Assembly (NCBI RefSeq): GCF_013004105.1
Contig: NZ_CP053085.1
Coordinates: 2,790,001-2,854,000 of the forward strand
Reading direction: 5' to 3'
Length of the DNA stretch: 64,000 bases
Source of the DNA: Gemmatimonas groenlandica
GTDB lineage: Bacteria; Gemmatimonadota; Gemmatimonadetes; Gemmatimonadales; Gemmatimonadaceae
Below the pieces are notes generated by a model, which saw only the letters and a list, made by a program, of their open reading frames with translations, had not been told where the DNA came from and made no database searches. This document shows, in pieces, positions 8,253 to 19,804 of this stretch. Numbering within the stretch: the stretch's first letter is position 1; each line of letters starts with the position of its first letter. The position numbers and the translations under genes were made by a program.

Positions 8253-8803
8253 TTCGACGAGTAGGGTTCGACCTTGAGTCCTTCCAGCTGGTAGCCCACG
8301 GTGCCGTACGGGCTCTCGACCGAGGCGATCTTGAGACGTCCCGACATCCACACGGCGTCGAACAGGTTGAGCTTGACGGCCTTCTTGCCACCCATCTCCA
8401 CCATGACGATCTGGTTCGGCGGCGGCGGCGGCGTGTGCACGCAGGCGCCGTAGTACGGCACCAGCAGGAACTCAGCGCCCTCTTCCTGGAAGTCGTCGAG
8501 CGGCACAACGAAGCCCGGAATCCGGACCAGCTTGCCCTCGAGCTTCTTGAGCGTGTCGGTCGACTTACCGTTCGTGTAGTCGAGGCCGGCCAGCACGCGC
8601 CAGTCGATATTCACCGCCTCTTCGACGAGCGCCTTCGGCGAAGCTTTCGCTTCAGCCTTCGGGGCCGTCGGCGCCTTGGACACGACAGGAGCGGCCGCGA
8701 CGCGGACAGGCGGCGTGGAGCGGGCGGGCGTGGTAAACGCCGTCGTAGCCAACAGCACGACGGAGATTCCAGCCAGCGAAAGCACAGGTGAACGGCGGAG
8801 CAT
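8249..8803 (-). CDS. DUF3299-family exported protein
   Basis: 184 residues with a signal peptide (hydrophobic core [14 protein letters not shown]) and an Ala/Pro-rich linker. The rest matches the DUF3299 pattern: [14 protein letters not shown], then [23 protein letters not shown] with a conserved Cys and His, and [14 protein letters not shown]. The fold is small and beta-rich; function is unproven. It is first in a three-gene operon with the ABC ATPase and permease, so it is probably a periplasmic partner of that transporter. Confidence 0.85.
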   Translation of the reverse strand: MLRRSPVLSLAGISVVLLATTAFTTPARSTPPVRVAAAPVVSKAPTAPKAEAKASPKALVEEAVNIDWRVLAGLDYTNGKSTDTLKKLEGKLVRIPGFVVPLDDFQEEGAEFLLVPYYGACVHTPPPPPNQIVMVEMGGKKAVKLNLFDAVWMSGRLKIASVESPYGTVGYQLEGLKVEPYSSK

Positions 8804-8983
8804 GGCGAATCCTGGGAGCAGGACGAACGGGAGCCGACGCGACGACGTCGCGGGTCACTCCCGGAAATTTACGCAATCCGGGCGGGAACGCTGAAGGAAG
8901 CGAACGCGCGAGCGCTGCCGCCGTTCCTGAAAGTACCCCAAGCGCGGCGGCTCGTGCCCAGTCGACACGGTATATTCCGCCTC

Positions 8984-10012
8984 ATGAGCCGCGCCGAGAT
9001 CACCACGCCGGAAGCCCTGGCCGACGAGAGCGTCGTCGAGTTGTCGCTTCGCCCCCAACGCCTGGTCGAGTTCATCGGCCAGAAAAAGGTCAAGGACAGC
9101 CTCGGCATCGCCATCGCGGCGGCCCGCGCACGCAAGGAACCGCTCGACCACACCCTGTTCTTCGGACCGCCGGGGCTCGGGAAGACCACGCTCGCCGACC
9201 TGATGGCCCGCGAACTCGGGGTGAATCTCACCACCACCTCCGGCCCTGCGCTCGAGAAGCCGGCCGATCTCGTCGGCCCCCTCACCAATCTGCGTGAGGG
9301 CGATGTGCTGTTCATCGACGAAATCCACCGCATGCGTCCGATCATCGAGGAGTTTCTCTATCCGGCGATGGAGGACTACCGGATCGACATCCGGCTGTCC
9401 GATGGTCCCAAGGCGCAGACCGTGACGATGAACATCGAGAAGTTCACGTTGGTCGGCGCCACGACGCGACTCGGCATGCTGACCGCACCGCTCCGCGCGC
9501 GCTTCGGCATCGTGCAGCAGCTGGGCTTCTATCCGGTCGACGAACTCGAAGTGATCGTGCGCCGTACGGGCGAAGTGCTCAAGGTGGAGATGGACCCGCT
9601 CGGCGCGCACGAAATCGCCAAGCGTTCGCGCGGCACGCCGCGCGTAGCGAACCGGTTGCTGCGTCGCGTGCGCGATTACGCACAGGTGTGCGCCGACGGC
9701 CGCATTACGCTCGAGGTCGCGCAGGCCGCGCTCGAGCTCAATAACGTCGACCATTTCGGACTCGACGACATGGATGCGCGCCTTCTCAAGTCGATCATCG
9801 AGAAGTTCGACGGTGGGCCGGTCGGGCTCGGCACGATCGCCGCGGCGATTGGCGAGGATCCTGGCACGATTGAAGAGGTATATGAACCGTTTCTGGTTCA
9901 GCATGGCTTTCTGCAGCGCACGCCGCGCGGCCGCGTTGCCACGGCCCATGCATATCGCCATCTTGGCTATGTTCCGCCCATTGGTGCTTTCGAACAACCC
10001 ACCCTGTTCTAA
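8984..10012 (+). CDS. ruvB: Holliday junction branch migration DNA helicase RuvB
   Basis: 342 residues from the ATG at 8984 ([12 protein letters not shown]); the longer upstream frame has no family similarity. AAA+ motor with [11 protein letters not shown], Walker [10 protein letters not shown], Walker [10 protein letters not shown], the sensor segment [16 protein letters not shown], and the C-terminal winged-helix ending in [14 protein letters not shown]. It drives branch migration with RuvA, whose gene lies 5 kb upstream with unrelated minus-strand genes between. A TATATT at 8971 is close to the start, but no matching -35 was found. Confidence 0.95.
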   Translation: MSRAEITTPEALADESVVELSLRPQRLVEFIGQKKVKDSLGIAIAAARARKEPLDHTLFFGPPGLGKTTLADLMARELGVNLTTTSGPALEKPADLVGPLTNLREGDVLFIDEIHRMRPIIEEFLYPAMEDYRIDIRLSDGPKAQTVTMNIEKFTLVGATTRLGMLTAPLRARFGIVQQLGFYPVDELEVIVRRTGEVLKVEMDPLGAHEIAKRSRGTPRVANRLLRRVRDYAQVCADGRITLEVAQAALELNNVDHFGLDDMDARLLKSIIEKFDGGPVGLGTIAAAIGEDPGTIEEVYEPFLVQHGFLQRTPRGRVATAHAYRHLGYVPPIGAFEQPTLF

Positions 10013-10024
10013 GCTCTCCGCAAA

Positions 10025-12274
10025 ATGATCACAATGTTTGGCACGTCGGTGCGAGCCACTCGGCTTGCACTCGTATTGCTTCTGCCCGTCACGCTGGCGG
10101 CGCAGCCGATGGCACCGCAGCCCACACGGCAATCGATCGCGCAGATCGCCGACTCCGTTGCCGCGATCGGCGATACGGCCAGAGCCGTCGCTTTGCTCGA
10201 TTCAGCCGTTCGCCGCGACAAGCGTGACGCGGCGTCGTGGCATCAGCTCGGCTTGCTGTTGTGGAATCAGGCCCGCAGCGCTCGCAATCCTGACATCATG
10301 AAGGATCAGAAGAAGATCCGCATGCTGATTGCGGCCGACACCTCGCTGCGGCTCGCCACGAAGCTCGCCCCCGACAGTGGGCGCTTCTGGCTCAGTCTGA
10401 GTCGGTTCAATCTGCAGTCTGGTGTCTCGACCATGCGTTTCGCGTCGACCGGTCAGGCGCGCGAAGTCATGACGGCGGCTGAGCGCGTAAATGACAAGGT
10501 CATGCTGGCCGAGGCCGCCGACATGGCGGGGATGGGCGCGTGGCGGCGCTACGATGCGCAGGCCAATCGCGGTCTGCCAACCGGCTTCTCGAAGATTGTC
10601 GTTCCAAGTGGCATGGAACGCCGGCTTGCCCGTGACTATGTCAATACGATTGCCAACAAGATCGAGCCGCCCACCGGCGACGCGGATCATGCCGAGGCGC
10701 TCGATCTCTTCTCGCGCGCCGTCGGGGCTGATTCAAGTAATCTGATGTACAGCCGCCACCTGTACATGGCGTACGTGGAGCGCAAACGCTGGACCGATGT
10801 GGTCACGGTTGCGTCGATGCGCGCACGACAGTTCCCGCTCGACTTTCAGTCGCAGCTGGCCCTCGGACTCGCGTACCACCGGCTCGCCAACGAGAAAGGC
10901 GCCACGATCGCCTTCGATAGCGCCTTCGCGCTGATGGACGACAACGAGGCGAATCGATTGAAGAATCTGGTGCGCATCATGCGCCCGCGGCCGCGCGCGA
11001 ACTTGAAAGGAACAGAGCAAGTCGCTGACTCGGCCAGCTGGGCGAGGTTGCCGTCGTCGCAGCGCGAGGGGTTGGAGGCGATGTTCTGGATGATGAGCGA
11101 CCCGCTGGCGCTCACCCAGGAGAATGAATTCCGCCTCGAGTTCCTCGCGCGCGTGGTATACGCCGATTTCCGGTGGACGGTCGACGATCTGAACCTGCGC
11201 GGCGCCGATACCGATCGGGGCGATGTGTACGTGCGGTACGGTCCACCCGATTTTGAGATGACGATTCCCGGCAGCACCACGGACGGCCGCCAACGGCTGG
11301 ACGGAGAAGTGACGCTGTTCTGGGATTACACCAACAGCTTCACGTTCTTCTTCGACCTGAAGCCCGGTTACGCTACGGGACGTCTCGCGTTGTTCGACCG
11401 CGATTACGTGGAGCGGCTGAACGACGTCGCGCCGGTGTCGTTCGCCAACGTACCGGTGACACGACTGCTCGATACGATTCCGATGCGCATCGCCCGGTTC
11501 CGGTCGGGTGCCGACTCGACCGACGCGCTCATCGCCGCGTTGGTACCGATCGATTCGCTGGTGCGCGGAAACGTCCTCGAGCGCGTGCCCGTCGACATCG
11601 ACCTGCGCGTCTTCGATCAGTTCGTTCGCGTGCGGGGGATGGAATCGGATCAGCTCACCTTCGCACGCGACAGCAGCGCAGGGTCGCTCGGGCGCTTGTG
11701 GTCGCGACGGCTTGGCCCCGGCATCAATGTGGTGCGCGTCGAAGCGCTCCAAGGCGACAGCAAACGCGGCGCCCGCGCGATGGCGCGGCTCGACCCGGCC
11801 ACGAACGTCGGCTTCGGCATGAGCGACGTGCTGCTCGGCAACAAGCCGGAACTCCGCAGTGGTGTCGTCACGCCTTCGCGTTGGCGCGACATCGCTATCA
11901 CGCCGAGCGTGGGCAGCTACGCGCGCGGCAGCTCGCTCGGACTGCTCTGGGAGATGTACGATCTGGTCCCGAAGGACGGGCAGACGAAGTACCGCGTGGC
12001 GATCACCGTGGAGCGTGCGGATCGCGACGGCGTGGCCGGATTCACACTGCGCGTGCTCGACAATCTCGGTCGGGCCGTGGGACGCGCGCAGCAGTCCCGC
12101 GATCGCTTCACGATCTCCTTCGATCGGCAGGGCGGCGCGCTGCCGGTGCTGGTGGAATACCTGTCGCTCGATATGACGCAGGCTCCATCCGGCGGCTACC
12201 GCATGCGCGTCGAAGTCACCGACCTCGCCAATCAGAAGAAAACGGCTCGTAATACGGAATTCCGGATACGCTGA
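10025..12274 (+). CDS. Exported GWxTD-domain protein with TPR-like N-terminus
   Basis: 749 residues. A signal peptide (LALVLLLPVTLAAQ) is followed by a helical region rich in paired TPR-like helices (about 35-330). A domain then shows the GWxTD landmarks in altered form: AMFWMMSDPLALTQENEFRLEFLARVVYADFRW and RGDVYVRYGPPD. The C-terminal third is beta-rich. GWxTD proteins are common in Gemmatimonadota, Acidobacteriota and Bacteroidota and are of unknown function. It starts 12 bp after ruvB, so it may share its transcript. An ATG at 10034 is an alternative start. Confidence 0.75.
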   Translation: MITMFGTSVRATRLALVLLLPVTLAAQPMAPQPTRQSIAQIADSVAAIGDTARAVALLDSAVRRDKRDAASWHQLGLLLWNQARSARNPDIMKDQKKIRMLIAADTSLRLATKLAPDSGRFWLSLSRFNLQSGVSTMRFASTGQAREVMTAAERVNDKVMLAEAADMAGMGAWRRYDAQANRGLPTGFSKIVVPSGMERRLARDYVNTIANKIEPPTGDADHAEALDLFSRAVGADSSNLMYSRHLYMAYVERKRWTDVVTVASMRARQFPLDFQSQLALGLAYHRLANEKGATIAFDSAFALMDDNEANRLKNLVRIMRPRPRANLKGTEQVADSASWARLPSSQREGLEAMFWMMSDPLALTQENEFRLEFLARVVYADFRWTVDDLNLRGADTDRGDVYVRYGPPDFEMTIPGSTTDGRQRLDGEVTLFWDYTNSFTFFFDLKPGYATGRLALFDRDYVERLNDVAPVSFANVPVTRLLDTIPMRIARFRSGADSTDALIAALVPIDSLVRGNVLERVPVDIDLRVFDQFVRVRGMESDQLTFARDSSAGSLGRLWSRRLGPGINVVRVEALQGDSKRGARAMARLDPATNVGFGMSDVLLGNKPELRSGVVTPSRWRDIAITPSVGSYARGSSLGLLWEMYDLVPKDGQTKYRVAITVERADRDGVAGFTLRVLDNLGRAVGRAQQSRDRFTISFDRQGGALPVLVEYLSLDMTQAPSGGYRMRVEVTDLANQKKTARNTEFRIR

Positions 12275-12336
12275 CGCACCAAAACGGTCTGGACTGTTGC
12301 GCTCAAGCGCCGATTCGATTGTCTTTCTGCGCTTCC

Positions 12337-13407
12337 ATGACTGCAATGCCTGACTCCATCGACGCGATTCCCCAGCAGGGAACCCGCACCTCCGATTATG
12401 ACTACGAGCTCCCCGAGGAGCGCATCGCGCAGCGTCCCGTCGAGCCGCGCGATGCGAGCCGTCTGCTCGTGGTCGACCGGCGCGACGGCAGCGTGGCCCA
12501 TCGCACGTTCCGCGACATCGCCGAACTGATTCCGGCGGGTGACGCGATTGTGGTGAACACCACCAAGGTGTTTCGCGCGCGACTGCTTGGGCATCGGGAG
12601 AGCGGCGGCCCGGCGGAAATCCTGTTGCTTCGCCCGGTCAACGGCGATCACTACGAAGCGATGATTCACCCGGGCGGCAAGCTGCGGCCGGGTCGCGTGG
12701 TCACGATCGCCCCCGACTTCCGTGTCGAGATCGTGGACACGACGCCGCGTCGCACGCGCATCGTGCGTCTGCACACCAACGGCGACGTGGCCGGTACGAT
12801 CGAGCGGTACGGGCATGTACCGCTGCCGCCCTATATCGAGCGCGCCGACGAATCGGGCGACATCGCCCGTTACCAGACGGTGTACGCCGAAACGGTCGGG
12901 TCGGTCGCGGCCCCAACGGCCGGTCTGCATTTCACCCCTGATCTGCTCGACACGTTGCGCGCGCGCGGTGTCGAAATGGCGCACGTCGTCCTGCACGTGG
13001 GGGCGGGCACCTTCCGTCCCGTCAGCGACGAAGACCCGTCGCAGCACGTGATGCACGAAGAATGGTGTGAAGTCACCAGCGATACGGCGCAGCAGTTGAA
13101 TGCCGTGCGGGCCCGCGGCAATCGCGTGTGGGCGATCGGCACGACCACGGTACGCACGCTCGAAACGGCCACCGATGTGCATGGCGTGCTGCACCCGTTC
13201 AGCGGCGAGACGAACATCTTCCTGCGCCCACCCGCCACGATCCGCGGCATCGACAAGCTGGTCACCAATTTCCACCTGCCGAAGTCCACGCTCATCATGC
13301 TGGTGGCCGCCTTTGCCGGCTACGACCTCACGATGCAGGCGTACCGGACGGCCGTGGCCGAGAACTACCGGTTCTATTCGTACGGCGACGCGATGGTTGT
13401 CGTGTAG
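12337..13407 (+). CDS. queA: S-adenosylmethionine:tRNA ribosyltransferase-isomerase QueA
   Basis: 356 residues from the ATG at 12337; a TTG 18 bp earlier is possible. It transfers and isomerises the ribose of AdoMet onto preQ1 in tRNA to give epoxyqueuosine. Diagnostic segments are YDYELPEERIAQRPVEPRDA, VVNTTKVFRARLLG, the ERYGHVPLPPYI loop, YAETVGSVAAPTAGLHFT, VLHVGAGTFRPV and the C-terminal TNFHLPKSTLIMLV. Next to tgt, which inserts preQ1, so the two form a queuosine unit interrupted only by a hairpin repeat. Confidence 0.96.
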   Translation: MTAMPDSIDAIPQQGTRTSDYDYELPEERIAQRPVEPRDASRLLVVDRRDGSVAHRTFRDIAELIPAGDAIVVNTTKVFRARLLGHRESGGPAEILLLRPVNGDHYEAMIHPGGKLRPGRVVTIAPDFRVEIVDTTPRRTRIVRLHTNGDVAGTIERYGHVPLPPYIERADESGDIARYQTVYAETVGSVAAPTAGLHFTPDLLDTLRARGVEMAHVVLHVGAGTFRPVSDEDPSQHVMHEEWCEVTSDTAQQLNAVRARGNRVWAIGTTTVRTLETATDVHGVLHPFSGETNIFLRPPATIRGIDKLVTNFHLPKSTLIMLVAAFAGYDLTMQAYRTAVAENYRFYSYGDAMVVV

Positions 13408-13426
13408 GCTTCCAGATGCCCGTGGT

Positions 13427-15107
<1,681 letters not shown>

Positions 15108-15114
15108 GGTATCC

Positions 15115-15681
15115 GTGTCGTTGCTCGATATTCACGTCCTGGGTTCGCCGATCCTCCGCCAGGAGACGGAACGGGTCGAGCAGTTCACGCCGGAGTTGCG
15201 GCGGCTCGTGGACGACATGTTCGACACGATGGACAAGGCCAAGGGCGTCGGACTCGCGGCGCCGCAGGTCGGACGGCGTGAACGGCTGGCGGTTGTCGAG
15301 GTGGACGACGCGCGGCTCGTCGTCATCAACCCCGAGATCATCCTGAAGGAAGGCTCGGTGCGCGGCGAGGAAGGCTGTCTCTCGATTCCCGAAGTGTACG
15401 CCGACGTGGACCGGTTCTCGCGCGTGATCGTGCGAGCGCAGGACATCGACGGCATCTGGTACGAAGTGGAGGGCACCGAACTGCTGGGACGGTGCCTGCA
15501 GCACGAAATCGACCACTTGCACGGCCGGTTGTTCACCGACCGTCTCAGTCTGCTCAAGCGTCGCGCCGCGATGCGCGAGTGGGAGTACGAGAAGGCCAAG
15601 TACCCGAAGCTCCTGCGCGTGCTCCCAGTCGGCGATCTGCCGAAAGAGCGCGACGCCACGACATCCGACTCGAAGACATAA
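15115..15681 (+). CDS. def: Peptide deformylase
   Basis: 188 residues from the GTG at 15115, 7 bp after yajC. It removes the formyl group from nascent proteins using a bound metal. All three class motifs are present: GVGLAAPQVG (47-53 region), EGCLSIP with metal-ligand Cys88, and QHEIDHLHG with His130, Glu131 and His134. A charged C-terminal tail extends beyond the usual end. It pairs functionally with fmt, which follows after 18 bp. Confidence 0.95.
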   Translation: MSLLDIHVLGSPILRQETERVEQFTPELRRLVDDMFDTMDKAKGVGLAAPQVGRRERLAVVEVDDARLVVINPEIILKEGSVRGEEGCLSIPEVYADVDRFSRVIVRAQDIDGIWYEVEGTELLGRCLQHEIDHLHGRLFTDRLSLLKRRAAMREWEYEKAKYPKLLRVLPVGDLPKERDATTSDSKT

Positions 15682-15699
15682 CCGGAGACCGCCCCACCC

Positions 15700-16665
15700 G
15701 TGCGCATTCTCTTCTGGGGCACTCCCGACTTCGCCGTTCCGCCGCTCCGCGCGCTGATTGGCGAAGGACACGACGTGGTCGGCGTCGTCACGCAGCCCGA
15801 CAAGCCGCGCGGCCGGTCGCGCACGCAGCTCGACCCGTCGCCGGTCAAACGTGTCGCGCTCGAGGAGGGCATCCCCGTGCTTCAGCCCGAGAAGCCACGG
15901 GGCGACGAGTTCCTCGACGCCATGCGCGCGCTCGCCCCGGATCTGTCGGTCGTGGTCGCCTACGGATGCATCCTGCCCAAGGCCGTGATCGATCTGCCGG
16001 CGCTCGGCACGATCAACATTCACGGCTCGATCCTGCCCGCCCTGCGCGGGGCGGCCCCCATTCAGGCCGCCATTCTCGAAGGCATGTCGGAAACGGGGAT
16101 CACGATCATGCAGATGGTGCCCGCGCTCGACGCCGGCGACATGCTGCATGTGCTGCGCACGCCGATCGGATCCGACGAGACGTACGGTGAGCTGCACGAT
16201 CGGCTCTCCGAACTCGGGGCCCTGGCCATCGTCCAGGCATTGGCCATGATCGATGCGCAGATCATGCAGCCGATCGCACAGGACGACACGCAGTCGACCT
16301 ACGCCTCGAAGATCGATCGCGATATGGCGCGTCTTGATTTCACCTGGTCGGCCGAGCGCGTGTCCCGTGTAACGCGCGCCTTCGATCCACGCCCGGGGGC
16401 GTTCGCCACCCTCCGCGGTGTGGAGACGAAGCTGTTCAGCGTGCGCGTCGTCGGCGACGGCACGAACGACGATCTCGACGAGCCCACATTGGCGAGCCCG
16501 CCGGGCACGGTGCGTTCAGCAAACGACGACGGACTGTTGGTCCGCTGCGGCGAAGGCGCCGTACGATTCATGGATGTCCAACCCAGCGGCAAGCCGCGCA
16601 TGACCGCTGCCTCCCTGGCACGCGGTCGCGGTGTGTCAGTCGGCGATCTGCTCGAGCCCGCGTGA
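15700..16665 (+). CDS. fmt: Methionyl-tRNA formyltransferase
   Basis: 321 residues from a GTG at 15700. It formylates initiator Met-tRNA with 10-formyl-THF. N-terminal FWGTPDFAVPPLRALI, the catalytic region INIHGSILPALRGAAPIQ (Asn, His and the SLLP-like loop) and ITIMQMVPALDAGDML, plus a C-terminal OB domain (IDRDMARLDFTWSAERVSR; FDPRPGAFATL), give full family coverage. It sits in the def-fmt-rsmB order seen in many bacteria. Confidence 0.95.
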   Translation: MRILFWGTPDFAVPPLRALIGEGHDVVGVVTQPDKPRGRSRTQLDPSPVKRVALEEGIPVLQPEKPRGDEFLDAMRALAPDLSVVVAYGCILPKAVIDLPALGTINIHGSILPALRGAAPIQAAILEGMSETGITIMQMVPALDAGDMLHVLRTPIGSDETYGELHDRLSELGALAIVQALAMIDAQIMQPIAQDDTQSTYASKIDRDMARLDFTWSAERVSRVTRAFDPRPGAFATLRGVETKLFSVRVVGDGTNDDLDEPTLASPPGTVRSANDDGLLVRCGEGAVRFMDVQPSGKPRMTAASLARGRGVSVGDLLEPA

Positions 16666-16684
16666 AAAACTGCCCCAGAACCGA

Positions 16685-18031
16685 ATGATGGCCGTCGTCA
16701 ACACGAAGAAGCCGCACAACATGCTGGGCATCACCGAGTCGCGTGCGTCCGCGGCGATGGTGCTGGCCGACCTGCGCAATGGTGCGATGCTCGACGCCGC
16801 CTTCGAACGGTACGTGGCGCCGCTCGATGCGCGCGACCGTCGATGGGTGCAAGAGTTGCTCTGGGGTATGCTGCGCACGCGCAACCGTCTCGATGCGATC
16901 CTGGCCGAACGCGTACGCGGTGGCATCGCCAAGATCGACGTCGACGTAGCCGACTTGCTGCGTCTCGGCGCCTATCAGCTGCTTAGCATGGGGAGCGTGC
17001 CGGCCTATGCCGCCATCGGACAGACGGTCGAACTCACCAAGCGGCGTCACGGTATCGGTGCCAGCAAGCTGGTGAACGCCGTGCTGCGCCGGATCGATCG
17101 CGAACGTGAAACGATCGAACCGCCGGTACCGGGCGAACCGTTGGAAGCGCTGGCACAGCAGTACTCGCATCCGCGCTGGGTGATTTCGCGCTGGGTCGAT
17201 CGCTGGGGCATGGACGCCACCGAGCGACTGTTGGCGGTGAACAACGAGCCGGCGTCGATCACCGTGCGGCCCTATGGCGTGGACCGCGAGCAACTCGACG
17301 GCATGCTCACCGGAGCCGGCGTGACCACGCACGACGTACCGCTGGTGCCCGACTCCATTCGACTCGGGCCCGGCGTCGCACTCACTGAGCTCGGCGCGTT
17401 CAAGCAGGGCGCGTTCTTCGTGCAGGATCCCGCGGCGACGCTCGTGGCGAAGTACGCGTATGTGCCAGAGGGCGGCGTGGTGGTCGACCTTTGCGCCGCG
17501 CCAGGTGGCAAGGCGCTCGAGCTGTCGCGTCGCGCGCGGCTGGTGTTCGCGGCCGATGCCAAGATGGCCCGCGTGGAGCGCATGCTGACTGGCTTTGGCC
17601 GCCTCGACGCCACGAATCTGATTCCCATCGTGTGCGATGCGCGACATCCGGCGATCGGCGAGGCCGATGTCGTGGTAATCGACGTGCCGTGCACGGGCAC
17701 CGGCACCTTCCGCCGGCATCCGGATGCGCGCTGGCGCCTGCGGGTGTCCGATTTCGCCGTGTTGCCGGCGCTGCAGCGCGAAATCTTGCTCGCGGCCGCC
17801 TCGATGGTGAAGGCGGGTGGATTGTTGGTGTACAGCACCTGCTCGCTCGAACTCGAGGAAAACGACGACCAGATCGAGTCGTTTCTCGCGACGCACAGGG
17901 AGTTCACCTTGGAACCGCCCCCGCCGGGCACGGTACCTGAAGACGTGTTGGACAACGGCCTTCTCCGCGTGCTGCCGCAGCAGCACGGTACCGACGGCGC
18001 CTTTGCGGCGCGGTTACGGAGAGCCGTGTAA
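16685..18031 (+). CDS. rsmB: 16S rRNA (cytosine-967-C5)-methyltransferase RsmB
   Basis: 448 residues from the ATG at 16685, 19 bp after fmt. An N-terminal NusB-like RNA-binding domain (SRASAAMVLADLRNGAML...NRLDAILAERV) is joined to a Rossmann methyltransferase domain with the AdoMet loop VVDLCAAPGGKALEL, catalytic Cys in DVPCTGTGTFRRHPDARW, and the second Cys in LVYSTCSLELEEN. It methylates C967 of 16S rRNA. The stop TAA shares its last A with the ATG of the PASTA gene. Confidence 0.95.
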   Translation: MMAVVNTKKPHNMLGITESRASAAMVLADLRNGAMLDAAFERYVAPLDARDRRWVQELLWGMLRTRNRLDAILAERVRGGIAKIDVDVADLLRLGAYQLLSMGSVPAYAAIGQTVELTKRRHGIGASKLVNAVLRRIDRERETIEPPVPGEPLEALAQQYSHPRWVISRWVDRWGMDATERLLAVNNEPASITVRPYGVDREQLDGMLTGAGVTTHDVPLVPDSIRLGPGVALTELGAFKQGAFFVQDPAATLVAKYAYVPEGGVVVDLCAAPGGKALELSRRARLVFAADAKMARVERMLTGFGRLDATNLIPIVCDARHPAIGEADVVVIDVPCTGTGTFRRHPDARWRLRVSDFAVLPALQREILLAAASMVKAGGLLVYSTCSLELEENDDQIESFLATHREFTLEPPPPGTVPEDVLDNGLLRVLPQQHGTDGAFAARLRRAV

Positions 18032-18594
18032 TGGCGGCGGCGAAGAAGCCCGGCACGCGCACGCCGCGTGGCCCCATGTCGAAGACGACGCGCACGTGGC
18101 TCATTCGCGGGGCCGTCGCGGCGCTTGCTGGTCTCATTCTGGGCGGCGCCGGCGGTGTGGTCACCGTGCGCACGCTCGAACCCGGACGCGCGAATGCAGT
18201 GGACTCGGTGCAGGCCGTGCTCGACAGCATCGCCCGCGGCGCGATCCCCGAGCCCACGGCGGCTGAACGCGACGTGGAATCGAAACGCCAAGCCGACAGT
18301 GCGTCGCAAGCCGCGCAGGCGGCCGAGAGCGTCGCCAAGGAAGACGTGCTGTTGCCAGTCCCTGATGTCGTCGGTCTCGAAGAAGGCCCTGCCCGCGATA
18401 AGCTGCTCGAAGCCGGGCTGCTCGTGGGCGACGTGCAGTTCCGCGCCAGCAGCAGCCCAGCCGGCATCGTGCTCGCCACGACGCCGCCCGGCGGCCGTTT
18501 GCTCGCATCGAGCGGCACTGTCTCACTCGTGATCAGCGATGGACGTTCCCCCGCTGACACGCTGTTCACCCCTCAGCTCCATCCGGCTCCATGA
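18031..18594 (+). CDS. Membrane-anchored single-PASTA-domain protein
   Basis: 187 residues. A short basic cytoplasmic start, one membrane segment (AVAALAGLILGGAGGVVTV, about 29-47), a charged helical stalk (about 60-105) and one PASTA repeat (LPVPDVVGLEEGPARDKLLEAGL...PAGIVLATTPPGG) near the C-terminus. PASTA domains bind peptidoglycan fragments or penicillin-binding proteins; here no kinase or PBP domain is attached. It lies between rsmB (1-bp overlap) and rpe (4-bp overlap). A kinase-PASTA gene is often near rsmB in other phyla, so this may be a reduced relative. Confidence 0.85.
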   Translation: MAAAKKPGTRTPRGPMSKTTRTWLIRGAVAALAGLILGGAGGVVTVRTLEPGRANAVDSVQAVLDSIARGAIPEPTAAERDVESKRQADSASQAAQAAESVAKEDVLLPVPDVVGLEEGPARDKLLEAGLLVGDVQFRASSSPAGIVLATTPPGGRLLASSGTVSLVISDGRSPADTLFTPQLHPAP

Positions 18595-19256
18595 CCGTTC
18601 GTATTGCGCCCTCCGTGCTCAGCGCCGACTTCCGCAAGCTTGGGCAAGAGATCGCCATGTGCGACGCCGGCGGTGCTGACTGGATTCACGTCGACGTGAT
18701 GGACGGTCGCTTCGTGCCCAGCCTCTCTTTCGGCGTGAAGGTGATCGAAGCGGCGCGTCGCTCCAGCACGAAGGTCATCGACGTGCACCTCATGGTCGTC
18801 GAGCCCGAGAATTATTTCGACGACTACGTGAAGGCGGGCGCCGATGTGCTCACCATTCACGCCGAAGCCGCCCCGCATCTCGATCGGCAGATTGCGCGCA
18901 TCCAGTCGCTGGGCTGCAAGGCGGGCGTCGCACTCAATCCGGCGACCCCGTTGTCGGTGATCGAGGAAGTCGCGCACATGGTGGACCTGGTGCTCATCAT
19001 GAGCGTCAATCCCGGCTACGGCGGACAGAAGTTCATCGAGTACTCCATCGACAAGATTGCGCGCACGCGCTTGCTGCTCGATCAGGCCGACAGCGACGCC
19101 GTGCTCGAGGTCGATGGCGGCATCTCGCGCGACACGATTCATCGCTGCTGGGAAGCGGGCGCGGACACGTTCGTGGCCGGCAACGCGATCTTCGGCGCGG
19201 CGAATCCGCAGGCCGAGATCGAAGTGCTGCGTGGCCTTTGTGTGGAACAGGTATGA
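18591..19256 (+). CDS. rpe: Ribulose-phosphate 3-epimerase
   Basis: 221 residues, usual length. It interconverts ribulose-5-P and xylulose-5-P in the pentose phosphate pathway. TIM barrel with APSVLSADFRKLG (catalytic Asp), WIHVDVMDGRFVPSLSFG (metal-binding His and Asp), VHLMVVEPE, LIMSVNPGYGGQKFIE and the C-terminal phosphate loop VDGGISRDTIHR...AGADTFVAGNAIF. It overlaps both neighbours by 4 bp. Confidence 0.96.
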   Translation: MTVRIAPSVLSADFRKLGQEIAMCDAGGADWIHVDVMDGRFVPSLSFGVKVIEAARRSSTKVIDVHLMVVEPENYFDDYVKAGADVLTIHAEAAPHLDRQIARIQSLGCKAGVALNPATPLSVIEEVAHMVDLVLIMSVNPGYGGQKFIEYSIDKIARTRLLLDQADSDAVLEVDGGISRDTIHRCWEAGADTFVAGNAIFGAANPQAEIEVLRGLCVEQV

Positions 19257-19804
19257 CCGCGAAACAACAGTGGCTCGTGGTGCTCGGTATCGTGGCTGTG
19301 CTCGTGGGCGGCGCGTTCACCGCCTCGCACTTCCTGAAAGACGAGCTCACCAGCATTTCGGTGGGCTCCGACGCGCCGGGCTTTGCCGCGAAAACGCTTA
19401 CGGCCACGCCGGCCATGAAAACGCTCACGGACTATCGCGGCGAAGTCGTGCTGCTGAACATCTGGGCCACGTGGTGCATTCCGTGCCGCACCGAGATGCC
19501 CAGCATCGAAGCGGTGCATCAGGCGCTCGGACCGAAGGGATTGAAGGTCGTGGCCGTGAGCGTCGATAACGAAGGCGATCAGCAGAAGATCCGCGATTTC
19601 GCGAAGGAGTTTAAACTCACCTTCGAGATGTTGCACGATCCTGACGGTTCGATCCAGAGCATCTACCGCACCACGGGCGTTCCCGAAACGTTCGTGATCG
19701 GGCGTGATGGCGTGATCCGCAAGAAGTGGATCGGCGCGGAAGACTGGAACTCCGAAGGCAATCAGCGACTGCTCACGTCGTTGCTGGCCGAACCGAAGCC
19801 GTAG
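19253..19804 (+). CDS. TlpA/ResA-type membrane-anchored thioredoxin-fold protein
   Basis: 183 residues from the ATG at 19253 overlapping the rpe stop. One N-terminal membrane anchor (WLVVLGIVAVLVGGAF), then a periplasmic thioredoxin fold with the active site WATWCIPCRTEMPS (Cys75, Cys78) and the cis-Pro segment TGVPETFVIGRDG. The KFTLTFEMLHDPDG-like stretch before it is typical of TlpA/ResA proteins, which reduce disulfides in cytochrome c maturation or other exported proteins. No cytochrome genes lie nearby, so the substrate is unknown. Confidence 0.9.
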   Translation: MTAKQQWLVVLGIVAVLVGGAFTASHFLKDELTSISVGSDAPGFAAKTLTATPAMKTLTDYRGEVVLLNIWATWCIPCRTEMPSIEAVHQALGPKGLKVVAVSVDNEGDQQKIRDFAKEFKLTFEMLHDPDGSIQSIYRTTGVPETFVIGRDGVIRKKWIGAEDWNSEGNQRLLTSLLAEPKP

